From Phaseolus vulgaris (taxonomy: Eukaryota; Streptophyta; Magnoliopsida; Fabales; Fabaceae): a stretch of DNA of 64,000 nucleotides. A program made the translations under genes and the position numbers. The stretch lies in the NCBI RefSeq assembly GCF_000499845.2, contig NC_023757.2:1126720-1190719 (forward strand), written 5' to 3'. The notes below the pieces were generated by a model, which was not told the origin of the DNA, made no database searches, and saw only the letters and a list, made by a program, of their open reading frames with translations. Positions 11,570-24,744 of this stretch are shown here, piece after piece; within the stretch, counting starts at the first letter, position 1, and every line of letters starts with the position of its first letter.

Positions 11570-14500
11570 TTAGAAGGTAGAAGCTTTGGTGAGGGACGTA
11601 ATGGTAACACTTGGACCAAACCCAGATTGTTTAAACTCAAACTCAAAGGTGTCGTATCGTAAGAAGAGTTCCACCAGAAGCAACCTGCACAGGAGCACCA
11701 CCAGATTCTTCCCGGGGCACTGCTTATTACTCACAGAAGGTTCCTCCGTTTCCTTCCCGTTCGACCAAAGCACGTGTTTCAGAAGCTTCTCCCCTTCGCC
11801 CACAAACCTCCGCGCCACGAAAACCTCCGCATCCTCGAAGATCCTCGGATCCTTCGTCGCAAACGGCTGGTACCCGAACAGCATCTCCCCCTTCTTCACC
11901 TCGAACGACGCGTCGTGGCTACGCACCACCAAGTCCTCCCTCGCGCGCGCGTACTGGTACGGCACCGCCGGTTCGATCCGCAGCATCTCGTACACAACGG
12001 ATTTCACCAGCGGCATCTTCTCCAGCGCGTTCAGCGTCACTCCTCCTTCGGCGTTCACCACGCGCCGAACCTCGCGCGCGAGCTCCTCGTGGAGCTTCTC
12101 GCCCGCGAGGCCCACCCATTTCAGGAGCACCGGGAACTGGTTCTTGAGCCCGCCGTAGGCGTTGAAGCCCGCGGTGAAGACCACGTTGTGGCAGGCCTCG
12201 TCCCGGTCCAGGCCCAGCTTCTGGGCCTCGTCGAGGAGCGCGGTGGCGTGGGTTTTGAAGGCGTCGTACAGAGAGTTGTAACCGGACTTTGTGATGCACG
12301 CGGGGAAGGGGAGCGTGCGGATGAGGAAGTCTTCGATGTAGTTGAAGATTTTCGGGAGACCAAGCGTCGCAAGTGGGGCCAGCTGAAACAGAAGCCACGT
12401 GTCCACCAGCTTCGGCCCCTGAAAACAAAAATGCATCACGTTTTAATTATTGTGTGTACGGATCACTGTTCTAAAATATTAATTACATAATATTTCGTGA
12501 AAATGTTTTCTGTTGCATTTTAGCTGATTTTTGGCATTACGTAGAAAGAATGAATAATAATATCTTATCTTCTAAATTAAATATGAAAATAGGAATAAAT
12601 ATGTATATATTTCTCTTTGGTTAAATTTATCGTTTTAAATTACTACACTATATTTAATTTAAAATATTTATATATATTTTTTAATTTTATAATTTAGTTC
12701 TATGTTATATATTTAATTTTTTTATAATTATTTGATTTTTATCTAGTTTTTATTTATGTTTATATTGATATTTGTATAATTATAATTTCTTCTTATATTT
12801 AAGATTAAAAAAATTATATCCTTTTGATATTATATATTTAATGATATCATGTTTTTTTTGGTATTTTTTTTTATAAAAAAAATATTTAACTAATATTTTG
12901 AAATAATAAAAGAATGAATTCGATACTCTTTCTCAATTAAGATAAAAATGAGAGAAAAAATTTTACGCATTAAATATTAGGAAAAAGGATGGAGCTTTTC
13001 ATCCCTATTCTTGATTGTGAACAGAATTGGTAAAGAAATTGACAAGAATAAAGCTTTAACTTCTCAGACAATTTTCTTTAAATAACCCTTTAGAAAAATT
13101 AGAAAAGTCTCTAAGCAAAAAAAAGTATATTATTCTAAATTGTCTATATAATTAATTCTCTGATATTAATTAGATGCTTGAAACGGCAAGAAAAATAACA
13201 ATTTGGGTTATTTTTTTATATTTCTTGAAAGGCTACTTGAATTATTTTACTCTAAAATTAGAATTTCAAAACTAAGGGATTGAGAAAAGTTTCTTTAACA
13301 TTATGAATATGAAAAACCATACCTTTAATACGGTTTATAATAATAATTTAAATTAAAAAATAAATAAAATATTAATTTATTAATGTGTTAAGGGCCCATA
13401 CGGATTTGGACCCCTCACCCACCCTCAATTTGTTACTAGCTAAAATGCAGCATGCGCGGCGTGTTCGCATTTTATAATTTTATTGTATTAGACGTTATAA
13501 GATAACACACTCATACGACATATATAATATCTAAAATATAGAATATGAGAACACGAATTTATATATTATATAATTATAAAATATATAAATTGATAATAAA
13601 GATTTATTTGTACAAGTATGTTTTAGATGGAGCAGAAAGATTTTTTTCATGACTGGTTCAAAATGATTTGTTTCTTATTTTTATAATTATAATAAAAATT
13701 TATACAATAAGTTTAAGTTTTTAGAAAATGAATGTATTTTTTCTTTTTAAGATAGTGTTAGAACTGTACTAGAATTATCAGAAATTCAACAAATATTTTT
13801 TGAATTTTTGAATTGGACACTTCACGGATACGTGTCATACGAGTGTCGGTGTCCGATCGTGTCCTACAAGTGTTATACGAGTGTCGGTGCCCGATATCGG
13901 GTTACGACACACCATTTAAGAGGAGTGTCTGAGCTTAATAGCACAAAAGTCATTTTTTATAATTATTTGGAAATGGATATAATAAAATAAATAAATTGAC
14001 ATTATATAAATTAAAAAACATGTTTCGGAAAATAGGAATATGTACATAAAATATCAATTTTATATGTATTACTATACATAAATAGAATTCATTTTTCATC
14101 AAAAAAACATATAATTTGTTATAATAACTTTTTTTTTTTAACCAAACTATTTTAATTTTTATTATTTGATAAAATACACGATGAAAACAATCTCTATTTA
14201 TTATTTTTTATTCATATGGCATTTACCATTTTCACCTTTATAAATGCAATCCATCTTGTTGATTTTACAAAAAGTTATCTTCATATAATTATAACATCAG
14301 AAAACTAATAAAAACATTCCTTTTATAAATGATTTTTTTTATGCAAACCCTTACTTTATATATATAAATAAATTGTAGTATTAGAGTGTAATATATAATA
14401 GAAGAGATAGAAGAAAATACTAAATCTGAATTTTTTATGATTATGTATAATTTATTCATGTATTATTTTTTAACATACGTATCTATGTATTATTTTTTGT

Positions 14501-15304
14501 TAATATGTGAATTTTAGTTTAGTTTTTATTTTTTTATTTTTGATAGTATTTTTTTTATGTGATATAACATATGATTCTTATTAATTAGGTGTGAGTTTAT
14601 GAGATGTGAAATTAGATACTGATAAAACAGTTCTAAAACAGTTATAAAACAGTTATAAAATAGAAAACAGAAAGAAGAGATTGAAGAGTGTGGAAGACGA
14701 AGTAAGAAACCTTGGAAGCGAGGTTGGTTTGGGAAGGATCTTTGTTATCGCAGAACAATCTGAAGATGAAGTTGAAGGAAGCTTGGCTGAACACACCGTT
14801 GAAATCTGCTTTCTTGTTCTTACTCATCTGCTCTTCGATCTCCGCGAAGGACTCGCCGAGGCAGTTTCGGAAGAGAGGGAGCACGGCGTCTTTCCGCCGG
14901 GCCAGGGCTTGGAGGAAGAACCCCTTGATGAGTTCGTGGTTGGGCTCCGCCGTGTCCAGGTAGGCGCAGACGCGGAAGCCGCCGGTGAACTTGGTGGAGG
15001 GCATGAAGGTGCCGTCGAGGACGTCGAGCTTCTGGACTTTCTGGTTGTCGAAGAGGATGGGGAAGGAGGCGCCGTCCAGCAGCGCCACGACGCGCGGGTC
15101 GGAGGCGATGAAGGGCCCCGGCGGCATGTTGGTGCGGATGACGGTGGAGTTGTGGCGGCGGACTCTGGCGGCGAAGAAGTTGTCGCGGCCCTCGTGGTAG
15201 AAGTAGTTGTGGCGGTCGATTATGGGTCCGAAGAATGGGAAGCCGTAGCTTCCGGGGATCGGTTTGAGAGGAAGGTGATCGGAGTTTGATGAAGAAGATG
15301 ACAT
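11570..15304 (-). CDS. CYP74C-like cytochrome P450 (fatty acid hydroperoxide lyase / allene oxide synthase family)
   Basis: Acts on fatty acid hydroperoxides in oxylipin metabolism without O2 or a reductase. Exons on the minus strand are 14711-15304 and 11570-12418, joined in phase 0 across a 2.3-kb intron (480 aa). Seen: LPLKPIPGSYGFPFFGP near the N terminus, NMPPGPFI, FMPSTKFTGG, the I-helix region FTAGFNAYGG, the ExxR-type YEMLRIEP, and the haem-ligand loop NKQCPGKNL with its Cys. QCPGKNL and AGFNAYGG look more like CYP74C (9/13-HPL, 9-AOS) than chloroplast AOS (CYP74A) or 13-HPL (CYP74B); this is from memory, and the exact reaction cannot be told. I chose ATG 15304 because it gives the usual N terminus. 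An in-frame ATG at 15391 would add 29 residues. Exons are strikingly GC-rich beside very AT-rich flanks, so long antisense frames appear. The intron carries element copy C. Confidence 0.92.
12419..14710 (-). other. Single intron of the CYP74 gene
   Basis: The minus-strand donor reads CCAAG|GTTTCTTAC and the acceptor TTTGTTTTCAG|GGGCCGAAG. The intron is AT-rich and non-coding apart from element copy C at about 13480-13945. Confidence 0.85.
13480..13945 (+). mobile_element. MITE-like element, copy C (CYP74 intron)
   Basis: Same order of blocks as copy A: ATATATTATATAATTATAAA, AATAAAGATTTATTTGTACAAG, CATGACTGGTTCAAAATGATTTG, GTTAGAACTGTACTAGAATT, ATTCAACAAATATTTTTTGAATT, then GGACACTTCACGGATACGTG and GAGGAGTGTCTGAGC. 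A TACGAGTGTCGGTG block is duplicated near the right end. Antisense to the host gene's transcription. Confidence 0.72.
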
Positions 15305-15828
15305 GGCTGAAGAGAGAATGCGAGAGAGGAAGGAAGTGGTTGGTGGTGTGGGAATGAGGTTGTGTGTTTTGTTTCTTATAAGAGGGACCATTGATGAAGC
15401 TGTCACTAAAATGAATGCTATGATTATGAAACATGTTAAAGGAGTTTGATGGAAACCTATAGCATTGATTAAGAGAGAGAGAGAGAGGTAGAAAGAGAAG
15501 CATGATTTTTTCACATTTTTTTGTGATGGATAATGTGTATAAGGAGATCTATGAAGATGATGCAGAGAATCTCTTTTACTATTATGATAATGAATGCGAT
15601 TGCCACGAGGACAAAAGCAAGGATGAAGAAAGATTAACAAATGAGAAATATACTATTATAAGAGTTAATGTGATTAATTTAAATATAAATATATATAATG
15701 AAAAGTAATTTTTGTAATTAAATAATATAAAAAATATTAAAATAATAGTATTGAGAATTGTAATATGGTTGTATAAAAAGTAGACCATAAGAAATTCAAT
15801 TCTAACGGATTGAGAGAAGATATTGTAC

Positions 15829-15942
15829 GTTTATATGTATATTGATACATTAAGAATCCTTTCAGTTGGGTACTAAGAAACTTGGTTTATATGTATATTG
15901 ATACATTAAGAATCCTTCCAGTTGGGTACTAAGAAACTTGGT
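15829..15942. repeat. Tandem duplication of 56 bp
   Basis: GTTTATATGTATATTGATAC and the following sequence through CTAAGAAACTTG occur twice, starting at 15829 and 15885, and differ at one base (TTTCAG versus TTCCAG). It lies about 0.5 kb upstream of the CYP74 start. Confidence 0.85.
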
Positions 15943-17085
15943 TTTGAAGTTTTGTATAAGGGTTGAGACACCTTAAAATATCTGTTTTTATTCTATTTAT
16001 TTTTTCTGATAAAAAAAAATTTGAAAATCTTTATTTTATATATATATATAAACCTAACATTTTGTATACAATTTTCAAAGTTGTTACATGGGTTCGAAAT
16101 TTAAGTATTCTACACCTAAGATGGTAAAAGGAGTTAAGATTATCCACTCTTCTTCACAACTAAGGATAAAACTATTTGCATTAATTGACAAAAAAAAATG
16201 ATTTTATTGTGACGAATTAAATGGTTCATATATTTAGTAAAGATTTATTTTTTAAAACTAATCTGATTCAAGAGTTTATAAATCGAACTTATCTTTTTTA
16301 GAAATACTCACTCAATTTATTTTACTTATTTACTAAACAATTTTAAAATATTCTTTTTAGCTCTTGTTAATTTAAATGTTGGAGAATATTTTGTAAGTGA
16401 ACGTTGTTTATTCTCTAAGAATGAAGAAGATGTTCAGAAGACCATAACTAACGTGCAGAACAAGTTCAATAAAGACTTAGAACTTTTATGGAGTCAACAC
16501 TCTAACAAGTTGTAGACTCTCTAAAAACATTCGTCAAATATTAATTAAATATTTTTTAAAAAATATTAAAAATAATAACAAAGGAAACATGATATTGATA
16601 TTATAAAGTATTCAATGTTAATGTTAAAATGATACCCATCTTCTTTTCTCTAATGTCAAATATTAAAAAAGATATATAATTATATAGTTAGAGTATTAGA
16701 TAACAATTGGATAAAGATGAAATAATTATAAAAAAAATATAAATGATCAAATTTTGACTTAAAAAAATTTATGAAACTGAATAAAAAAAATTAATATAAA
16801 TTCGTTTGGTCACGTAATAAATACGTTTTAATAATTTAAAATGAAAACAAGTATGAAGATCTTATCAAGATATCAAGATGTAGACTGGAAGATCTACATC
16901 AATAATTTAACGTTTTAATTTTTGGCTTATTAATTAGTCAAAAGATTTAAACACTTGAATTCATATTTATTAGCAACAAGTTGCTTCTTACTATTTAGTA
17001 AGAGTGTATATTATAACTAGTGTGTAATATTATATCAAACTGCTATATGTAAAAAAGAGGTTGTAATGAAGTCACAAACTATGCA
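15943..17085. other. AT-rich intergenic region
   Basis: The two adjacent minus-strand genes flank this stretch (CYP74 promoter side and FEX 3' side). No gene or element recognised. Confidence 0.45.
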
Positions 17086-17091
17086 TGAATG

Positions 17092-20000
17092 TCAAACCCC
17101 CTTTGTCCAAACTGGGACACAATATATCAATATTCCAAGAACAAATGAGACACATAGTGTAATAATGGCATATGCATAAGCTCTCCAAGGATAGTTACTT
17201 TCTCTCATTGCATTAAACTCAGCAGCAAAAGTAGAGACAGTACTCAAACACCCCAACAGACCAAATTGAGTTCCTGTTACCACAGTATCACAGTCCCTAG
17301 TGTGCACCTGCATCACAGAAAAGTAAATATTGCTTCTGACAAACAAAACCATATAATGCATATCCTCTTGCTTTTTATAGATATCAGCATATAACACCAC
17401 ACTATAAAAAATGAAAAAGGAAGAAAAAAAACCATTTAAACCAAAGGAGTAACAGTCCAACCACAGAAGCCACAAGAAATATACTACTTTGTATTGAAAG
17501 AATGGTAGAATTATAGAAAGAAAACTAATTTACCTATAGGGGTATGTCTAGCTCTCAAATCTAATAAGACATGATTAAAATCAATTGAAAACTATAAAAT
17601 TAAGAAGAAGATTTATGTAAAAGCCACTAAATTTTGGAACTTCTCCTAGATTTCAACCAATGATAGAGACTGTGTTCAAAAGAGTGTATTAAATAGTGTT
17701 TTCATTCCAGCATTTCTGATCTAACTTAGCTTAGAAATTAGCTAGTGCAGTAAAATTTGGGTGGTGGTGGTGGTGGCATTGGAAGATGAATGATGAGAAA
17801 GAAACTTACAGCTTTCTTCACACTAGCAAGTGCAGCCATAACAGAAGCAGCAGATACATTGGCAATTAGAGTCCCAAAGGGAATCCATTTGAGGAACCCT
17901 GCCTTTCCTAAGCCACGACCATTGAGCCGTGCTAAGAACCATCTGATCCACACACCTATTGGTCCAACCATGCAAGCAAACCATAACTCAGCATCACTGC
18001 CATCATGCCTGAACTCAGCCCTTACTAATGCCCCAAAAACACCCCATAATACGCCTAAGATCACCAAAAACATCATCATAATTGTCAGCTGATGGCTATT
18101 GCTGTCTACTTTGCAGTTGATCTTAGAGCCATCTCTGCTGGCTCCACAACTCATTCTCAGTTTGTTAAGAAGCCACCTGAAACCCTTAGCAGTTTCAATC
18201 CCAAATATGATGGAAAAGGCAACAAGAAATAAACCTGAAAATTCCCAATAGTAGTACAAATTCAATTTTTCAATGAGCCATGCTGATGGATGAAAAAGAA
18301 ACTATCCTACTTGGGTAAATACCTTCTTTAAAAACAACTTCAAATTCAAAAAACTTATATCTTAGATGGTCATGAATGTATGTTCCAACCAATGTTTATA
18401 ATTTTTACCTATTGAAGTTTTGTAATAATTTCTCTTATAAAGCACCCTTATTCATCACACTTATATACCTACTACAAATCCAAGCGCAGCAAAAAGGCAG
18501 TGACCAGAAACACTGAGTTCAAGCATCTTTTGATTCCAACCACTGAAGGTTGTAAGGCTCCCTAAGTAACCAGTTGTTATTGCTATGGCTAGATGCTCTG
18601 ACACATGAGATATGTCTCCTTTGAATACAACACCAAACCATCCCATTAGAAATGAACCTACCTGGAATAAAACGAAGAGAAATTTGCATTACCAAGTTAT
18701 CCGAATCAGATTCATTTTTAATGAACTTCAAAATGGACTCAGGTTTCAGGTACACCTAAATAACAATTTAAACTTTTATTTGATTCATTATATTAAAGGA
18801 AGATCAAAAAAGAATTTGCAACTGTGTTCCATAAATAAAGGACTTAAGTGTGACCTGGAAGCAAATTTAAAATGTCTTAGATTAACTGTATTACAGGAAG
18901 ATTGATCATAAATTTTTCTTGTATATTCTGTACATCAAAGATTAATAAGTGCCAAAACGAAAATCAGCTAATCTTCTGCCATGAGAAAAGGAACAACTAC
19001 TTGGTGTTCAAAGTCAGATAATTCCTGTTTGGGCCAGCCTCTAGCTTCAACGATAGCACAAATCTTCCTTATTATTATACAAGATACTTTTAAACCTGTT
19101 GTTTTAATGCCTGAAGTCAATGTTCTTGAACAAATAATTCTTCAATGTTGGTCTTTGTGAATATGACTTAATCTGTATGTAACTGAGACAGAAAAGTTAT
19201 GAATCTGGAAAAGAGGACGCACCATATTAGAAGGAAGGTCAAGGTAAAGAAGAGTTTGGTTGCTTGTCACATTGCCAATCCCAGGGCCAAATAATTTTTG
19301 CAGTGAATATCTTGTCAAGACCTGCATAGTATCATGACAACTTTTGCATTACAATATTCTTGAGGATAACTACTGCATGTGTCCTATCATGAAATTTGAC
19401 AATAAAAAATTTATAACAGTGCTAATTCAGGCTGAAAACATTCCATAACCTCTCAGTTACAAGCAAAATAAATATGAATTAAGAAAACAGAACATATAAG
19501 TTACGCATTCTGCAAAGACAGTACTGAATGAAAACATTACACACCAAACACTGTTCTGCAGCTTCCTCATAAAAAGCAGATAATAATGCTACACCAAAGT
19601 ATTTTACATTGGAAAATATTAACACCATAAGAATACTAATGCAGCAATGATATCATCATCAGTATATGTGAAAATTCAAGGCCAAAGGTTAAGCATATAT
19701 ATTACCCCAAGAATTCCAAAAACAGCTAAATGAACCATACATGAAGCATAGTCCAGCAACTTTGGCAAACCTCTACGAGTTTCCTGAGAGCAAATAACAT
19801 GTAAAACACTAAAGCAGCATGAGATGGCATTCATCAAGAGATACGGTAACAACAGATAGAGTAAAGAAGAATGTTACTTTAATAATTCTACAGTAGAAGA
19901 CACTGTTTACAACTGTGATATGACAGAATATAATTTCAAAATTACTCTATTTTAATAAAAAGTCATTTCTCTCTACAGATTACAACTTGAGGATTGTGAA

Positions 20001-20383
20001 CCTATCACTACTCGACGATAAATTAACACTAAAAAAAACCAAAAACCAAAAACCTCCTACCCCATATGAAAGCGTTGAAGAGAACTCACAGGCTTTATGA
20101 CTTCAGAGTCCACTATTGCACCTGTTGAAAGAGTGGAGTTTGGGTGCAATATTTTCTCCTCTGCAAATGGAACAACTCCATTTTCTTCTGACATGTTGTC
20201 AAAAGAGAAGCGGATGCTACCACTCTGACTGAACCGGGTGCTTGGAAGAGCTCTATCCCCAATGTCTCCAACCTCTGAAACCCTCTCACATTCATCATCA
20301 TTATCTGTATGATGGCTTGCATGACTTGATATGCTCGTTGAACGCCTTCTGATTGAAGAACCCGTGGAACTCATTCTCTCCAT
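17092..20383 (-). CDS. Fluoride export protein, two CrcB domains (plant FEX-like)
   Basis: Membrane protein of the CrcB/Fluc/FEX family, which lets fluoride out of the cell; in plants both halves are fused in one chain. Minus-strand exons 20090-20383, 19706-19783, 19223-19321, 18469-18661, 17810-18234 and 17092-17307 give 434 aa. Residues 1-98 are a Ser/Arg-rich, acidic cytosolic tail. The first CrcB half (about 105-270) has the FGILGVLTRY start, then GYLGSLTTFSGW. The second half (about 270-434) has VLWGVFGALVR, GPIGVWIRWFLARLN, FGTLIANV and FGLLGCLSTVSTFAAEF, the last matching the family's GxxGxxTTFSTF signature. Several hydrophobic helices are evident in each half. ATG 20383 lies directly after a splice acceptor (ACAG|ATGG), so a 5' UTR intron is likely. 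Family is confident; fluoride as substrate rests on family knowledge. Confidence 0.93.
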
Positions 20384-21058
20384 CTGTACAAGAACAAGGT
20401 CCTTCTCACAAACACATGGTGCTTTTCCACTCGACTACCACCTAAAACTGCATTACTGCATCCAAACCTTGCATGTTTTGCTCTCTATTTTTCATCGAAT
20501 CTAATTGCATAAACAGGTACTTCACTAACTGAACAACAATCTGCTACACATAGAGATGTGTAACAAAAGTCACTCTTTCTGTTTCAAAACAAAAATACAA
20601 TACAACCAATCAGATACATAACACTATCTTTCATGTTTTAATAGCTAAAAAATGAACAATTTCAATACCAACATCAAGAAAACGAAACAAACACGTTGTA
20701 ATAAATTTATTCAAGATGATGCGAACATGCTATCTACCCAGATGATGGTCAATGGATTACAAGGCTATGAACATATTAAAAATACCAGATTTTAAAAATC
20801 GCTTCATGGTTGCAATTTTAAAAATACCAAATTGTGACTAGGATTAACTGTAATCAAGGAAAGTTCAAAATTGAGGATTTTGGAGTTGTAATTGGAATTA
20901 TGCATGAAGCAGGACAACCTTTGAAGTTGTCGTTGAACATACGCAAACGAAATTCAAAAGGGATATTGAATTACTGTGCTAGACCAAACAAATTAATAAC
21001 CAAGTAAATGTTAACCAAACCAAAATGGCATAAGATAGGAAATTAAGGAGATTCTTAC
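20384..21058 (-). other. Probable 5' UTR intron of the FEX gene
   Basis: On the minus strand a TTTAG|GTAAGAATC donor (exon ends at 21059) pairs with TTCTTGTACAG directly before the start codon at 20383. No long coding frame lies between. The transcription start would be above about 21060; I could not place a TATA box. Confidence 0.5.
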
Positions 21059-21939
21059 CTAAATATGTAAATCAAAAGCTTGATTTTCATCACTTGGATG
21101 TGATGTGATTAATGAATAATGGAATGTTCCACCTCTGCAAATAAAGTTACTTTTAATAAATCACTCTCTCTTTTCCTTTTTTTCAATGGTTAAAGTTACT
21201 TTCACACTTCACTTTTTCTCTTCCATTCATTTACATGGTTTTTCCTCTGCAATACTAAATATTAATATTAATAACTATTAATTATGAACATGAATATTGT
21301 AAGAATTAAAGGTATACTTAATGTTTAAATTTATATTTTATTCAATATGGATTTTTAAAAATGTGAAATCAGACTTATTTTATTAGAGGTCATACAGAAG
21401 GTAATAAATTTAAGATTTGAAAACTATATGAAATATAGTGTGTTAATATGCATTATTTTTGCTTAAATAAGAGTCTGAATCATAAGAATAAAAATATTAA
21501 GATTTATAAAGAAAAAAGTCTTAGAAATGATGTGACATATTCAAACTTACGAAAGTATTTCAAATATAAAAATGTTGTCCGAAAAACATAATCTAAATCT
21601 AAAAAATTATTTTCAATTACGTAACAATAAATAAATATATTATGAATTGTTTCCAAATTTTCTAATACAAAATCTAAAATATGGACAACCTACACTTTTT
21701 AACACCTGATATAGGTGGAAGAATAAGACTTTTGCTTTCTGGAGTCCCATATATACTAACAACACCCCTATATAAAGGGAAAAAGGATTAAAAATATCTA
21801 GTCCACCTAGGTTTAATCTTTTTTAGGCGTTTTCTTTCTGCACCTTCATAGTTTCTTCTTAGACATCCATAATTCTTTTAATTCCAAAACTACCCTTCTG
21901 CAAAAAGTGTTGAGTTTGTTTTTTTATTTTCAAACTTTT

Positions 21940-22380
21940 CACTATATAATTTTATATTATGAATTGTAGAGTTTAGAAAGTATTTTCTAATTCTAAAAAT
22001 ATAATTTTATATTTTAAATTGTAGAGTTTAGAAGGTATTTTCTAGTTTCAAACTCTATAATTCAAAATATAATTTTATATTTTAAAATTACATAATTCGA
22101 AAAAATATTTTATAGATTCTCAAATATTTCTACAGTTTAGAATATAATTTTTATTATGAATTGTAGAGTTCGAAAAGTATTTTTTGAATTTTCAAATACC
22201 TCTCAAACTTTATAACTTAAAATATAATTTTATATTATATTTTAAATTTTCAAATACCTTTTGAAATCTACCACTAAAAATATAATTTTGTATTGTAAAG
22301 TTTAGAAAGTATTTTCCAAATTCTCAAATACCTTTCAAATTATTCTAAATTTTAGAATTCAACATTTTTCTGCCCATAAA
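21940..22380. repeat. Degenerate AT-rich repeat, ~50-90 bp units
   Basis: AATATAATTTTATATTnTnAATTGTAGAGTTTAGAAAGTATTTTCT-like units recur about six times; TATAATTTTATATT is at about 21948, 22009 and 22068 and degenerate forms continue to about 22300. No coding frame; the units have drifted. Confidence 0.6.
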
Positions 22381-24740
22381 AAATACACTTACTCACTTCA
22401 TAAAAAGTTGAACATTATTTCTGTTTTATTCCATTATATTACTTTTAAAAGTTCAAACTTTATCTATTAAAAACACAAAAGTTATAATATGTGTAAAACT
22501 TTTTAAAATATGAATTTCTATCATAAAAATTGAAGTATAAGATTTTATAACTCTTATACTTAAAGTAAAGACAAATTAAATAAATAAGTCTAATTATTTA
22601 AATGTATGTAAGTTATATATACACCACACATTAGTTGGAAACCTTTATTTATTTTTTTGACACAATCATTAAATATTGATTAAAAATATTTTTTGAGTTA
22701 GTGGATCTAGCTTATATTTAAAAAAAAAAATTACATTTAATCATTTATACGTTATCTCATACTTAGTTATCACTTTTGTAATAATTCATATAATTAAAAA
22801 CTCTATTTATCTAAATTGGTGAGTCCCTAATTATTCATCTATTTTTTAGGATACTAATTTCAGCTTCTCACAATCCTATGAAACATATACATAGTTTGCA
22901 TCAATTTTGACTTGGTATGATCATTTGGATAAGTGTGTATTAAATCTGAATGATTCCTTCAACATCATTCCAACAACCTTATTTAAAGGTCAAAATAGGG
23001 TAAAATTCCAAATATCATGCTACATAATATGATGTCAAGGGTCTTCACTCCTATTTTTAATTTGAATAATTCTTTCATTTTTTCCTAATAATAATGTGTT
23101 GACAATTCTATTTAAACATATAAGTTTATGTTATTCATCATTATTATATTATTATAAATTAATTATTAAATAGTTGTTTTAGTCACCTTAATTTTGGGGA
23201 GGAAGACAATCAGAAAAACAACGTTTGTTTTGGTCAAAACCGAAAAAACGTGTCTCTTTCCTGAAACAGTTGTTGCATTCCGACCAGTGGACACAAAATG
23301 CGTATCATGCCCTCTAACTTCAAGTCAACTCTCTCTTCTCTTTCTTATTTACTCACCACATTCTTTATTTCCAACAACCAATCAGGAATTCCCAAAACTT
23401 CGTGATCTTTTCATCTCATTCTCCACGGCAGATATTTTATCACACACTTAACAATTTTTAGTTTTATATTTGGATTGGTAGGATCCGTACGACTGATAGA
23501 GATCTTATCATTCGATCAGAGCCGATCAACTTGACCGAATTTATTATGTCTTACAGAAAAATAATAAGATGAATCAGTTATTAGGTATTAGGTAATATAT
23601 TCTTAATCATAGTTCAAATTCTCAATTCGGCCAAATAACAAAATGTTCATGATAATCATATAAGTACAAATGTCAGTCATCATTCAGTACTAATAGCACC
23701 GAGTGTCGAACATCAAAGTCTTATTTCAGCGTCGAGGTGTCTTTTGCAGGTACGAGCTTGGATTTCACAGATACGAGGAAATTAGAGAAGTGAAAGAAGT
23801 ATACGGAGATCATTTCGAGTAGAAGTGGAAAAAGGTAAAAGGAAAACAATGGATCTTTTGATTCCAACCTGTTTAAAAACAATTTCCCATTCCAAGACAA
23901 TATTAATTTTTGAGATTTTTTACCAATCTCTTAATTATCAAAATAGATAACATTTTAAAAAATTATTAAAATAAATAAATCGTGTTAAAATATTATGATT
24001 TTGTTAAAAAAAATCGTATAAATTTAATGTATTTAAATTAAAATTGTGTGAAACTCTCACTTCTTCTATATAATTGTATTTTAATTAAAATTATAATAGA
24101 TGAGAAAATTTACTATTTTAATAATTTTTAAAATTAATTAATAAAAGTCCTAATCTTTGTGTTATGAGGAAAAGTATACTAAGTATAGTTTTGTTTTATG
24201 GCCCCTTCTTTTGTCTTTTGCGTTGCGTGTGAATTAACGCGGTTAAGATGACTGGTTTTTCTTTGTACAGTTTTGGTAGCAGAAAACGTGATGATAAATG
24301 AAAAGTTAAATAATAGTACAAATACTAATACTACTACTCCACTCATTCCATTCTGACTTACAGATTTAGTCATAAAACACCGTATTATCTGCTTCATCAC
24401 TGTGTACTCTCTTTTTCAATGTATACAAGTTTATAACAAGTAGAAGAATGTCATTGAGTTTCACGTGTAAGAAATTGCATTCTGTATTTAGTTAAATGCA
24501 GACAAAATTGGAAACCAAAGAAAAAATCAAAAGTTAAATAACTTGTATCAATCAAAAGTGTTGTATTAATTACCTACTTTATTTTATTTTGTTTGATGTA
24601 TTTATTTATATATTTTTTTATAAACTATATTATTGATGTATTATATATAAGGTGTAATCATAAAAATAAAACCTCTTTATCTATCACATATTTTATTTTA
24701 TCTTTATATTTTTACCCTTAATCGTCTTACATTGATTAAA
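22381..24740. other. Intergenic region, nothing recognised
   Basis: AT-rich with one less AT-rich stretch at about 23200-23870. That stretch holds open frames but no recognisable protein, and the frame at 23194 lacks an ATG start. It could be an old element or a promoter-proximal region. Confidence 0.4.
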
Positions 24741-24744
24741 GATT

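Noticed and set aside
11774..12490. 238-codon plus-strand frame and further frames at 11586, 11919 and 12121
   Set aside because: All are shadows of CYP74 exon 2, which carries the haem loop in the minus frame.
14681..15289. 202-codon plus-strand open frame
   Set aside because: It is antisense to CYP74 exon 1. The high GC of that exon removes stops in other frames, and the product (E/V/G-rich) resembles nothing known.
491..15304. Possible lipid-metabolism gene cluster (LACS plus CYP74)
   Set aside because: Only two genes in 15 kb separated by transposon debris, acting in different branches. Co-location is most simply chance.
23194..23451. 85-codon frame in the FEX-XLG spacer
   Set aside because: It has no ATG at its start and no recognisable homology. 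It could be an exon of an unseen gene, but nothing supports this.
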